DNA of 64,000 nucleotides from a bacterium SCSIO 12741 (GTDB taxonomy: Bacteria; Bacteroidota; Bacteroidia; Flavobacteriales_G; Salibacteraceae). Position numbers and translations under genes: made by a program. This document shows positions 17,104 to 25,824 of this stretch, piece by piece. The notes below the pieces were generated by a model. That model did no database searches and was not told the origin of the DNA. It worked only from the letters and a program-made list of their open reading frames with translations. Where the stretch lies: positions 5,022,594 through 5,086,593 of the forward strand of contig CP073749.1 in the NCBI GenBank assembly GCA_024398055.1. Reading direction: 5' to 3'. The stretch's first letter is position 1; the number at the start of each line of letters is the position of its first letter.

Positions 17104-18964
17104 TCGTAGCGAAATTTAAGGAAATAATTACGACCTGGCATAGGGCGATTAGCTATGTTTTGATAGGGCTCGTCAAACAGGTTTAGCACCCCACCTTCCA
17201 TTCCAATTCGGTGTTTTTTCCAGAACTTCTTTTTCCATCCAATCCGTAAATCGGCCAGAAAGTAATCGGGCATCCAAATGGTGTTCTCAGGATTAATGTA
17301 GCGTGTTCCGGTATAGCTATGATCGTATCGTAGGTAATAATCCAACCAACGGGCTTCCAGATTTATTCGAGCTCGGTGCTGGGGCGTATAGATAAGTTGA
17401 TAACCTTCGTCGGTCTCGGTAAACTGGTAGTTATACATAGCTCTGACCTCTACACCCATTTTCCGACCATTTCGTCTCACCCCCATGTTCACTTCGGTTC
17501 CTTGAGCCAGCACTCTATCCCGATTGGTCACCCGCCAAATTCCGTCGGATTGCGGAATCCATAGAATCCAGTTGTTTACCTGATTGACATAATAACCCAA
17601 ATCATAAAATAAGATCCATTTTTTTCCGGCTTCGCCCTCAAACCCCGCATCGGCTGTCCACCCTTCTTCATCTTTCAAATCAGGATTACCTCCTACCCCC
17701 AAAACCGATCGTTAAGGGTAGGGATAGCGACATGGTATGAAGCAGAGAGTCGTGCTTTCACCCATTTTTTATAGAGCGGATAACTGGTGGCATAGGAAGG
17801 CAATAAGGGATAGATTCGGTCATCGGCTACCAAGCTCTTAATGAGTATACTGTTCATCCACTTTTTGTTGGCCCAGGCCCAGGTACCACGGTGAATCATC
17901 TGAGTTTTCCACTGCGATTTCCATTCGCCATATTCGGTGTTAAAGGCTTCGGCGTAATCGGTAATCAGAGAAGACTCCATCTTGAGCGCTTTACCGAGGT
18001 AGTAGTTTACCCTTACCTGGCCATTTGCATGATTCTCTGAACTCTTACTAAACACATCGGCACCCTCATTCTCATACAAGAGTATCTGGTGTTTGATGCC
18101 TCCAATGGCGTACCAGGAGGTCTTGGAAGAAATACGGCTCCACTCCAGCGTTCCCAAAGCAATTCGATCATCCTGCTTTTCTTTGGGATGGGCCTTTGCT
18201 GCCGGGCCAGGCAAGTCACGGTCTGCAGACAGGTAAATGAAATTGGCTTTTAAGGCGCTGTTCTTCCCGGTTCGAAAGAGGAGCAACTGAGAGAATCCGC
18301 CCTTGTTAAAAGATGCCTGCTCTCGAGTGTGCTCCTCATATTCAGGAGGTGTGGGATCGATGTAAGGAAAATCGTTGTCGGCATGTTGGTACAAAATGCG
18401 GGTAGAGCTACTAATTGACGAATTACTCCAATCTACACGTAGTGCCTCGTTATGCGCTCCAAAACTCCCAATTTGCCCCATGGCCGTGACATAAAATCGA
18501 GGCTGAAAGGTGGCCTTTTGACGCAGTTGTAGACTTCCTCCTAATCCTCCATCTCCATCGATCATACTCGAAGCGCCATAATGAACCTCCAATTCATCTA
18601 CCAGCAACCCCGAAAACAAGCTAAGGTCAAAGACTCCATTCATTCCGGAATTGATCGGAACACCATTAAAATACAGCTTGGTGTGATTCGCACCGGTGCC
18701 ACGAAACGAAGCGGTGCTCAACAATCCAGGGCCCTGATCACGGATAAATAACTCGGATTCGGAACGTAATAACTCACCGAGATCTGATAGATCGTAAGGA
18801 GCCATTCGTGCACTATCCAGCTCGCTTTTTTTGAATGATTCATCCGGCGTAATTCGAACGTCGGAAAGAAAAAAGACTTTTAATTCAAGGGTGGTATCCG
18901 TTTGTGCTCGCATCGTATTCCCGAGCACTAAACTCAGAATCAACAGACACCAAACCGACTTCAT
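17094..18964 (-). CDS. btuB: TonB-dependent cobalamin receptor (BtuB-like), interrupted by frameshift
   Basis: The protein begins with signal peptide MKSVWCLLILSLVLGNTMRA. It continues with a TonB-dependent receptor plug (SESELFIRDQGPGLLSTASF, then GTGANHTKLYFNGVPINSGM) and barrel strands. Translation stops at RFWG because one base is missing in the C5 run at 17696-17700. Adding it gives NDRFWGVGGNPDLKDEEGW, the typical barrel signature of BtuB-type receptors, and a 623-residue product that ends in an aromatic residue region (FRYEWL). It overlaps the preceding surface-protein gene by four bases (ATGA) and the following propeller gene by ten. Substrate assignment rests on the upstream cobalamin riboswitch and the BtuB-like size and signature. 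The frameshift is probably a base-calling error. Confidence 0.88.
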
Positions 18965-19971
18965 CGAAGAACTACTTTCTGGATCTCTTGTCCATCTTGA
19001 GTCTGAATGATAACGCTATAGACACCCGCAGAAAATCCATCCAGACTCCAACCTTCGCCCATGCGATTTAGTTGGCTCATTCGGCCTAAGCGATCCATCA
19101 AAGTCAATTGAACGTTCTCCGAAGATCCTTTCAAATACAAACGATCGGTGGCTGGATTGGGGAATAACTGCAGGTTAGATTCTTCGGCCCAGAAATCGGG
19201 TACTGGCAAAAAAGTCTCTCCTTGATAATGGATAAGTCCAACGGCATTCAAATCAAATCCACCGGTGTAAATACCACTGACTTCAAAGTCCGTAGGATAA
19301 GGATCATTGACTGGCCGGCCTTTACTATCTCTTTGTTTCCAGCGGGCATCCATGCTCCCCACCACATCCACAATTCGGATATGGGTGATGCTATCTACAT
19401 TTAATCCTGGACTTCCCTTTACTTCTTCCAAATCGAATGGAGTTCCGAATAAGCCTTTGTACTTGCCAGCCAGGTTGTACAAATTGGTGGCATCCAAAGC
19501 ATCGAATGAACCGATCTGAGAGGTGGTATCTGTATGCGATTCAGCCGGAAAGCGAGTAAAATTAATTCCATCAGAACTCACTTCTACAAAGGCCAGTTCG
19601 AGGAAAGTGTGATTGAAGCTGTTTTCAAAAACGGCAAAATCGGGTCCGGCACCATTGGTCACCGTACCATTAAAGGAAACAGTGACGTAACCTGAATCTC
19701 CCAAACTCAGAGCTTCAGGATTGGCTTTACCCAGTGCATACCAGGTTTCGCCGTGTGTTGTTCTTCCTTTTTGTGGAAAGGCTATGTTTATAAATCCCCG
19801 ATGAACGGTGGCTTCAGATGCCCAGGAAACGAAAATGGAAGAATCTTTATGAATCGCCTTTGTACCCGGCTGATCCGCAGCTGGGGCAAAGGGCCCTTGT
19901 GCCAATAACTGGTTTCCTGCCAAGAGCAGCAGACCAATAAACAACCGGGTACAAAGCGAGAAATCTTTCAT
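18961..19971 (-). CDS. T9SS-secreted cell surface protein of cobalamin locus
   Basis: This 336-residue protein has a signal peptide (residues 1-25, ending NQLLAQ). A beta-rich domain includes HRGFINIAFPQKGRTTHGE, GYVTVSFNGTVTNGAGPDFA, VFENSF, and then ELAFVEVSSDGINFTRFP. This resembles a family annotated only as cell surface protein in Bacteroidota. The last 75 residues (FPNPATDRLYLKGS, then SAGVYSVIIQTQDGQ) are a T9SS type A sorting domain, so the protein is exported across the outer membrane. It is the second gene of the riboswitch operon, with its start overlapping the stop of the DUF4465 gene (TAATG). A part in cobalamin capture is an inference from this position. Confidence 0.75.
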   Translation of the reverse strand: MKDFSLCTRLFIGLLLLAGNQLLAQGPFAPAADQPGTKAIHKDSSIFVSWASEATVHRGFINIAFPQKGRTTHGETWYALGKANPEALSLGDSGYVTVSFNGTVTNGAGPDFAVFENSFNHTFLELAFVEVSSDGINFTRFPAESHTDTTSQIGSFDALDATNLYNLAGKYKGLFGTPFDLEEVKGSPGLNVDSITHIRIVDVVGSMDARWKQRDSKGRPVNDPYPTDFEVSGIYTGGFDLNAVGLIHYQGETFLPVPDFWAEESNLQLFPNPATDRLYLKGSSENVQLTLMDRLGRMSQLNRMGEGWSLDGFSAGVYSVIIQTQDGQEIQKVVLR

Positions 19972-21503
19972 TAGTGAATCACTTGAATGCGAAGAGGTTT
20001 AACTCCAGCTTGATTCGTCGTAATCAAATACATTCCAGGCTGAAGACTGCTGGTGGATACTTCGTTGGATCCAAGCTCAATGCGATCGGTACGAATCAAA
20101 TTACCAGCCATATCATACCAGTTTAGTGAACCGGCTTGCTGAACTCCAGCGATGGTCAATACCTGGTTAGTAGGATTAGGGAATACATGAATGCTTTCTT
20201 GAGCCGACCATTCGTCTACGCCAACTGTGTTCTTTTCTACATTAATATTTACCCAGGCAGTATCACATTTACCATAAACATCACAAAGGATGTAGGAGCA
20301 ACTGTCTTTTCCTATGTATCCGGCATCCGGCAAGTATTGCAAGGTTTTGTTGCTGGTAAGTGTAATGTGTCCATTCTTGGTAGTGTCTAAAACAGAAACA
20401 TTGAGAGATGCGCTATCCTCGTCTGAATCATTTTTCAAAATATCGATGGTGATGGCTTGTCCTTCAAGCGCAGAACCCATATCGTCAACGGCAATTGGAG
20501 CTGAGTTTACCAATACATAAACCAATCCGGTATCGGTCAATCCACTTTTATCTTCTACTACGTAACCCAAGGTATCGTAACCGTGGAAGCCATTGTTTGG
20601 CGTATAATCAATTTGATTTCCAGTTCCAGCCATTGCTGTACCATTGATCGGCTGCAAAATTGTTTTCACACTCAAATCTGCCTTAGCTCCATCTGGGTCA
20701 AGGTCGTTGGCCAATACGTCAATGGCATTTCCAGAAGATGCTGTTTCCGCTTCAGACCAATCGTATCGAGCGATAGGATCGAAAAGGTTAGAACTGTTTT
20801 TCACAATCAAACTGTCCATACACACATAAGTAGGCGTATTGATACCCCAGTTTCCTACATCTGTACTTTCAAAGCTCATGTAAACGGCTTTTACGCGACC
20901 CAAGGTTCTAAGGTCAACCCAAGTCCAGTCATCAACAATGTAGTCTCCCGTTGCGCCGCGGTAATCGGCCAAATAGAAGTATACGGAATCCGTAATCTCG
21001 CCTTGGGCATCGATACCGTAAAACTGAACCCGGAAAAAATCAGGGTCAGTTCCCGTGGTACCACCAAATTTTTTGGCGATATTATCACCTTCCTTCATGG
21101 AATAGTAAGCGAAGGTGGAATTAGTCAGGCTCACACCCATTACAGAGTCTCCGGCAGCCGAGTGAGTGAAGGATATCAATCCTTCGGAATACATGACTCC
21201 ATATGCTTTGGAATTGTTGACACCTGAACCAGCTATAGAGGCATACTGATTACCCCAACCGCGTGTAACGGTATCGCTTACTTCCGACACAGAGAATCCA
21301 CTCCAGGAGCTCCAGGCCGGGTTATAGTCATTAAAAAAGAAGGCAGCACCGCTAACGGTTCCGCCGCTTAAGTCAGAGCCGTTCCAGATACTATCCGGAG
21401 CAGCCATTAGGTTTTCAAAATCAGATACTGTTTGAGCCTGTGAAAAAGGGATCAAACCAATCATCAATGCCAGACCTGCAAAGGTTTTGGAAAGATTAAT
21501 CAT
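19971..21503 (-). CDS. DUF4465 protein with Ig-like repeats and T9SS sorting domain
   Basis: This 510-residue protein has a signal peptide ending PFSQAQ. Residues 24 to about 250 match the DUF4465 pattern: SWSGFSVSEVSDTVTRGWGN, FAYYSMKEGDNIAKKFGG, VYFYLADYRGATGDYIVDDW and VCMDSLIVKN. Two cadherin/Ig-like repeats follow (VLANDLDPDGAKADLSVK, then GYDTLGYVVEDKSGLTDTG, and ILKNDSDEDSASLNVS). A T9SS type A domain closes the protein (VFPNPTNQVLTIAGV, then LQPGMYLITTNQAG). It is the first gene after the cobalamin riboswitch, so its expression should drop when B12 is plentiful. It is a good candidate for an exported B12- or corrinoid-binding protein, but the ligand is inferred from context only. Confidence 0.8.
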   Translation of the reverse strand: MINLSKTFAGLALMIGLIPFSQAQTVSDFENLMAAPDSIWNGSDLSGGTVSGAAFFFNDYNPAWSSWSGFSVSEVSDTVTRGWGNQYASIAGSGVNNSKAYGVMYSEGLISFTHSAAGDSVMGVSLTNSTFAYYSMKEGDNIAKKFGGTTGTDPDFFRVQFYGIDAQGEITDSVYFYLADYRGATGDYIVDDWTWVDLRTLGRVKAVYMSFESTDVGNWGINTPTYVCMDSLIVKNSSNLFDPIARYDWSEAETASSGNAIDVLANDLDPDGAKADLSVKTILQPINGTAMAGTGNQIDYTPNNGFHGYDTLGYVVEDKSGLTDTGLVYVLVNSAPIAVDDMGSALEGQAITIDILKNDSDEDSASLNVSVLDTTKNGHITLTSNKTLQYLPDAGYIGKDSCSYILCDVYGKCDTAWVNINVEKNTVGVDEWSAQESIHVFPNPTNQVLTIAGVQQAGSLNWYDMAGNLIRTDRIELGSNEVSTSSLQPGMYLITTNQAGVKPLRIQVIH

Positions 21504-21540
21504 CGAAGTAAAAATACGTGTTTAAATAGTTTTCTAATAA

Positions 21541-21567
21541 ACCGGGCTTATCCCGAGCCTGGTAATT
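21541..21567 (-). promoter_or_regulatory. candidate hairpin of the riboswitch expression platform
   Basis: On the minus strand, just after the riboswitch, CCAGGCTCGGGATAAGCCCGG can fold into a hairpin (one mismatch or G-U pair in the stem) followed by TTTATT. It lies between the aptamer and the ATG at 21503 and may act as a terminator or anti-terminator partner. The call is based on inspection only. Confidence 0.4.
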
Positions 21568-21573
21568 AATTAC

Positions 21574-21765
21574 ATGCGGCAGGTCTTCTGACTTAGCTCC
21601 TTTTCGGGTCTTCCCAGTTGCACTGGCAACAAGTGACATTGTGGTCCGAAAAGATAAATTATGAGCCTTACAGCTGCGGGAACAGTCTCCGAGTCTCACG
21701 GAATTCCCATTTTAATTCCTGGGCACGGTAGTGCTTCAGAAACCGCAATGCGCTGCGAAGGTAAT
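21574..21765 (-). ncRNA. cobalamin (B12) riboswitch
   Basis: Read on the minus strand, the leader contains the hallmarks of the adenosylcobalamin aptamer in order. First come GGGAATTCCGTGAGACTCGG and then the core GACTGTTCCCGCAGCTGTAA, followed by the TGCCAGTGCAACTGGGAAGA arm and finally the B12-box-like AAGTCAGAAGACCTGCC (near 21579-21595). It lies 70 bases upstream of the DUF4465 gene and thus commands the four-gene operon down to 16036. Binding of cobalamin normally represses such operons. The ends given are approximate because the outer stem was judged by eye. Confidence 0.93.
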
Positions 21766-21806
21766 TCTAATTCTCAACTGATTTTTACGATTCCCAACTT
21801 TTTTGA

Positions 21807-21836
21807 TTTGCTCCTGTGAATTTTCTAATATATTCG
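21807..21836 (+). promoter_or_regulatory. candidate promoter of receiver gene
   Basis: TTTG at 21807-21810 and TATATTCG at 21829-21836 are separated by 18 bases, close to the Bacteroidota TTTG-N17-20-TAnnTTTG pattern (one mismatch in the second box). Transcription would start about 35 bases before the ATG at 21879. The divergent riboswitch operon begins on the other side. Confidence 0.4.
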
Positions 21837-21878
21837 CCACACATCAACCTGGTTGTAAAGCGAGCCAATTAGGACTGA

Positions 21879-22271
21879 ATGAATAATTTTAAGAGAATAT
21901 TACTGATCGACGACGATCCGATTCAAAATCTGATTAACACCAAACTTCTGAACCGCATTGACTTTAGCGAACGCATCGATGTGGCAATTAATGGGAAGTT
22001 GGCTCGGGATGAATACTTGCTTAGCGATGAACCGCTGCCCGAAATCATTTTCCTTGACATTAATATGCCTATTATGAATGGATGGGAGTTTTTGGATATG
22101 CTTAAAGGAATGGAACTTCCTCATTTACCCGATGTTTATATGCTCACTTCTTCTATTTCCCCAGAAGATATTCGGCAATCGGACAACCATCCTATGGTTA
22201 AAGGTTACATTACTAAGCCTCTCAATCTGGACAAGCTTCTGGAAATTAAGTTGAGTTTCTTTAAGGATTAA
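21879..22271 (+). CDS. stand-alone response-regulator receiver protein
   Basis: This 130-residue CheY-like protein consists of a receiver domain only. The acidic pocket is at residues 11-13 (LIDDDPIQ), the phospho-acceptor Asp60 lies in IIFLDINMPIMNGWEF, the switch threonine/serine in MLTSS and the conserved lysine in ITKPLN. There is no output domain, so it should work by protein contact. No kinase is adjacent; the gene converges on the VWA gene with a four-base overlap. It resembles the second receiver at 33227 in the DDD, NMP.M(N/D)G and VKG motifs. Confidence 0.9.
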   Translation: MNNFKRILLIDDDPIQNLINTKLLNRIDFSERIDVAINGKLARDEYLLSDEPLPEIIFLDINMPIMNGWEFLDMLKGMELPHLPDVYMLTSSISPEDIRQSDNHPMVKGYITKPLNLDKLLEIKLSFFKD

Positions 22272-24355
22272 ATCACCCCTTCCCTTTTCCGGAAAAACCA
22301 CTCTAAGGATAGCAGTGTTAGCAGCAAGGCAAATATCCATTTGAGATGCACTAAGTCGAGGTAGGTATTTTCCTCAAAAACGACAGGCTCAGCTATTTCT
22401 TGTTCCATCTTGGTTAACCATTCATTGGCTTGCTCCAAGGTATACAAGGCTCCTCCCGACTGTTGTGTCAAGTTGGTCAAAAGCTGATGATTGGTACGGT
22501 ATTCGGCAAACTCCAGGTAGGTTTCGGTTACTGTAAACTCACCCTTATCACTTAATTCCTTTCCTCCAAAACTTACTTTGGCTTCGTAGGAATAGGATCC
22601 TGGTTCCAACGTTCCCACTTCTAACAAATACTTCCCTTGACTCCGGGCCATTTGCCAGCTGTATTCCTCCCCTTCCTGGTTTTTCAGAACCACAGTGGCT
22701 TCGGGATCGTTCACCCGCTCAAATGCCTGGTTGTACAATTCACCGTAGAGTAATACGGGTTCTGTAGCTTTAAAGCTACGAGCAGCCCGAACTCTAAAGG
22801 GACGATTCAAATCTTTACTGGCCAAATAGGCCGTACTCCGGTCCCAAATCTTATTGAATACTTCAGTGTTGCCGTTTTGTTCAAACTCAGCCAAAGGCCA
22901 GCGCCAAATCCCTTCTCCTGCAAGAACTCCTGTTTTCTGACCGTTTAGGGTGGAAAAAATCCATAGTGGATACTCGGTTTTTACCAATCCAATTTGCTGC
23001 TGTAAAAAGGACTCGTAGTTCCCCATCGGTTTTGCTTCACCGAAGGGAACGGTCAATGGTGGCAGAATATCAAATACGGCTCTTTCTCTTGAATTCAGAT
23101 CAAAGAGTGTAAAGCCGGCATTGAGTCCAGCTCGGGCCTCGCCATATTGTCCGTTAAAGCCAGACCATTTAACACCAATGTTATGCTGATTGAGAAAGCC
23201 AATATTGGTTCGTGGCCCCACAATGAACATCTTGGGCAAACGGGTCTGCATAAAGGAGTTGAATGCTTGAAGTTTTCCTTTAAGAGCAGGTGCCTGATAA
23301 AGAATGGCCAGGTTGTAGTTTTTCTCCAGGCCATCCATATCCATCGACGAAAGGTCATTGACAGGCAAAAGCTCTACTTCGTAGTTTTCATTGTTTTCTA
23401 AAGTCCTGCGAATAGCACCTACATCGGGATGCGTAAAAGCATAAACCAAAAGAATCTTTTGCCGGGCATCCAGCACCTTTACATAAAGGTTCATCCGGTT
23501 GTTTCTTACCGTGCGCTCTCCTTTTAGGGGTTCTATGGTAAGGGTAAATTGTTGTACTCCTTCTCGCTGAGCCTCTACTTCGTATCGAAAGGTTTTAAAA
23601 ACGTGTCCACCTCCCAAATCCCAGGGTTGCTGATCCAACACCTGTCCGCCTGAACTTAAGGTTACTTTAGCTCGTTTTCCCTTTAAACCTTCGGCTACAA
23701 CATCAAATTCCAGGGGAAATCGATCGCCCAGAAAAGCAATCTCGTTGTACCGGGCATCCGTAATTTTTAGATCTGCCGATTTGGAGGTATCCCCAGTTTC
23801 CAAAACATAAATGGGTGCCTTAATTCTATTTTTTACATACTCCGGATTGCTGCCCTGGTTATATATCCCATCCGTAATAAGCGTAACGCCGGCTACATTT
23901 CGAAATGAGTACAAGGCATTCAGCTCCTCAAGAAACCCAGAAAGGTTCGTTTCTGATTCCTGAAAACTGAGCGTATCAAAGGTTTGGGTTTCCTCTCCGA
24001 AAGTAAAGGCCTTGACTTGGTATTTGCCATCCAATCTCTCCGATACTTCCTTTACCCAGGTCTCAACGGATTGAGCAAGCGTCAATGAGTCTGCATGATT
24101 TTTCATGGACTGACTGTTGTCAATCCCCAGAATGAGAACGGGTTCTTCAGATTCGTAGCTGGTGTATCGAATCAAGGGTTCGAGTAGCAAGGCGCAAATC
24201 GCACTTACCACCAGAGCTCTCATTAGGGCTAAGCCCCAAACAACCGGCTTGGAAAAACCACTGCGGTTATCTCGGTAATACAGCAGACCAGCAATAAGTC
24301 CACCGACTAACAGGCAAACCAGCAGATACCAGTTGGGGTAATTAATTTCGAGCAT
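22268..24355 (-). CDS. VWA-domain membrane protein (BatA/BatB-like architecture)
   Basis: This 695-residue protein has two hydrophobic segments at the N-terminus (about residues 8-27 and 37-62) and one at the C-terminus (LKWIFALLLTLLSLEWFF). After the second segment comes a von Willebrand A domain with the MIDAS motif ILGIDNSQSMKN and the later TLITDGIYN. A periplasmic region of Ig-like domains follows, for example AKVTLSSGGQVLDQQPWDL and PGSYSYEAKVSFGG. Such proteins in Bacteroidota are of unknown function and are thought to act in the envelope. The gene lies alone between the receiver gene and fabG. Confidence 0.8.
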   Translation of the reverse strand: MLEINYPNWYLLVCLLVGGLIAGLLYYRDNRSGFSKPVVWGLALMRALVVSAICALLLEPLIRYTSYESEEPVLILGIDNSQSMKNHADSLTLAQSVETWVKEVSERLDGKYQVKAFTFGEETQTFDTLSFQESETNLSGFLEELNALYSFRNVAGVTLITDGIYNQGSNPEYVKNRIKAPIYVLETGDTSKSADLKITDARYNEIAFLGDRFPLEFDVVAEGLKGKRAKVTLSSGGQVLDQQPWDLGGGHVFKTFRYEVEAQREGVQQFTLTIEPLKGERTVRNNRMNLYVKVLDARQKILLVYAFTHPDVGAIRRTLENNENYEVELLPVNDLSSMDMDGLEKNYNLAILYQAPALKGKLQAFNSFMQTRLPKMFIVGPRTNIGFLNQHNIGVKWSGFNGQYGEARAGLNAGFTLFDLNSRERAVFDILPPLTVPFGEAKPMGNYESFLQQQIGLVKTEYPLWIFSTLNGQKTGVLAGEGIWRWPLAEFEQNGNTEVFNKIWDRSTAYLASKDLNRPFRVRAARSFKATEPVLLYGELYNQAFERVNDPEATVVLKNQEGEEYSWQMARSQGKYLLEVGTLEPGSYSYEAKVSFGGKELSDKGEFTVTETYLEFAEYRTNHQLLTNLTQQSGGALYTLEQANEWLTKMEQEIAEPVVFEENTYLDLVHLKWIFALLLTLLSLEWFFRKREGVI

Positions 24356-24430
24356 GCGTTCTCAAATATCAATGAATTGATCGAAACGCCGGAAGGTTGG
24401 TTCCTATTTTAGGAACTTTTATAATTCCGA

Positions 24431-25183
24431 TCAGGAAGTTAGCATTCCGCCATCCACATGAAGGGTCTGCCCTGTGATGTAAGAAGACATATCAGAAGCC
24501 AGGAATACAGCCAGATTTGCCACATCTTCAGGAGTACCACCTCTTTTCAACGGGATAGCCTGACGCCACTCGTTCACGGTTTCTTCTGGAAGTGCTCCCG
24601 TCATCTCAGTTTCGATAAATCCAGGGGCGATGGCGTTGCAACGAATGTTTCTTGATCCTAACTCAAGGGCGATGGATCGGGTGAATCCCAAAATACCAGC
24701 CTTAGAAGCTGAATAGTTAGCCTGACCAGCGTTTCCTTTAACCCCAACCACGGAGCTCAAGTTAACGATAGACCCTGAGCGCTGCTTAAGCATTGTACGC
24801 TGCACAGCCTTGGTCATGTTGAATACCGATTTCAGGTTTGTGTTCATTACTTCATCCCACATATCCTCGGTCATTCGCATCAGCAAATTGTCACGAGTTA
24901 CACCGGCGTTGTTAATCACCACATCAATTTTACCTCCGAAGTCTTTCAGTACGTCAGCAATCAATTGTTCTGCTGCATCAAATTCGGCAGCGTTAGATTT
25001 ATAGCCCTTTGCTGTAATACCGTATGCACTTAGCTCTTCTTCCAGCTTCTTAGCCTTTTCTTCAGAAGACAAATAAGTGAATGCGATATGAGCTCCTTGC
25101 TCAGCAAATTTTTCGGCCATTCCTCTGCCAATTCCACGAGATGCACCTGTAATAATTGCAACCTTTCCTTCGAGTAGTTTCAT
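24431..25183 (-). CDS. fabG: 3-oxoacyl-[acyl-carrier-protein] reductase
   Basis: FabG reduces 3-oxoacyl-ACP with NADPH in fatty-acid elongation. The ATG at 25183 gives MKLLEGKVAIITGASRGIGR and a normal length of 250 residues. The frame continues upstream only because it crosses the heptamer repeat (translated as EIRDWRFEIRDWRLEIRD), so an earlier start is not credible. Visible motifs are the Rossmann TGASRGIG, NNAG, the catalytic SSVVG serine, and YSASKAG with the Tyr-Lys pair. The C-terminal LHVDGGM is also typical. No other fab gene is adjacent. Confidence 0.92.
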   Translation of the reverse strand: MKLLEGKVAIITGASRGIGRGMAEKFAEQGAHIAFTYLSSEEKAKKLEEELSAYGITAKGYKSNAAEFDAAEQLIADVLKDFGGKIDVVINNAGVTRDNLLMRMTEDMWDEVMNTNLKSVFNMTKAVQRTMLKQRSGSIVNLSSVVGVKGNAGQANYSASKAGILGFTRSIALELGSRNIRCNAIAPGFIETEMTGALPEETVNEWRQAIPLKRGGTPEDVANLAVFLASDMSSYITGQTLHVDGGMLTS

Positions 25184-25250
25184 GCGAGTGATTTTAGATG
25201 CGCCAAAGATAGAACTTGATTTGAATCTCCATGCTTCTATCTCAATTCCA

Positions 25251-25354
25251 AATCTCGAATCTCGAATCTCCAATCTCCAATCTCGAATCTCGAATCTCCA
25301 ATCTCGAATCTCCAATCTTCAATCTCCAATCTCGCATCTCGTATCTCGTATCTG
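25251..25354. repeat. heptanucleotide tandem repeat, about 15 units
   Basis: On the plus strand the unit is AATCTCG or AATCTCC, repeated without spacers from 25251 to 25354, with the last units degenerating (CATCTCG, TATCTCG, TATCTG). The array fills most of the 280-base divergent gap between fabG and the CsaA-type gene. Adjacent units differ mainly by G or C in the seventh position. Because 7 is not a multiple of 3, unit gain or loss would change spacing, not a protein. No cas genes are near, and the units are too short for CRISPR. Confidence 0.9.
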
Positions 25355-25463
25355 AACTCAGGGTTCCAATAGCAATGGGATGTTCACCAGCAGTGATTTA
25401 TATTTTTCGTCTTCGTACTCGCACCCACCCTTGTCCCTCCTATCTTTGGTCAAAATTGAATCC

Positions 25464-25817
25464 ATGGAAAATCCAAAACAGGAAACAGCTCCTTTCGACC
25501 ATTTCGCTTCCTTAGATATTCGCGTTGGAACTCTAATTGAGGTTCGCCCCTTTCCTGAAGCCCGTAAGCCAGCGTATCAACTGAGCATTGACTTTGGTCC
25601 TATGGGTGTTTTGAAATCCTCAGCTCAGATTACGGCGCTCTATTCGCTCGAAGATTTGAAAGGAAAGCAGGTTATTGCGGTGGTCAATTTTGAAAACAAG
25701 CGTATTGCCGGCTTCAAATCCGAATGCCTGGTATTGGGAATCTATGGTGAAGATACATCTGAGGTCACCCTGCTTTGTCCAGAGCGCCCGGTGCCTAATG
25801 GAAGTAAAATAGGTTAA
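25464..25817 (+). CDS. csaA: CsaA-type tRNA-binding domain protein
   Basis: The ATG at 25464 (MENPKQETAPFDHF) gives 117 residues, the usual CsaA size; starts further upstream lie in low-complexity sequence after the repeat. The OB-fold domain is clear: DIRVGTLIEVRPFPEARKPA, LSIDFG, LKSSAQITALYS, GKQVIAVVNFENKRIAGFKS and CLVLG. CsaA proteins are dimeric and bind tRNA-like structures; a chaperone role has been proposed in Bacillus. It is transcribed divergently from fabG across the heptamer array and converges on the OmpA gene. Confidence 0.88.
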   Translation: MENPKQETAPFDHFASLDIRVGTLIEVRPFPEARKPAYQLSIDFGPMGVLKSSAQITALYSLEDLKGKQVIAVVNFENKRIAGFKSECLVLGIYGEDTSEVTLLCPERPVPNGSKIG

Positions 25818-25824
25818 GTACTCC

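Noticed and set aside
20583-21227. 214-codon plus-strand ORF
   Set aside because: It is antisense to the DUF4465 domain, which has strong family motifs; no motif is seen in the antisense reading.
25233-25315. N-terminal extension of FabG encoded by the heptamer repeat
   Set aside because: The extension reads as a repeat of EIRDWRF, is unlike any FabG, and the ATG at 25183 gives the standard protein.
25251-25354. CRISPR array
   Set aside because: Units are seven bases without spacers, and there are no cas genes; it is a simple tandem repeat.
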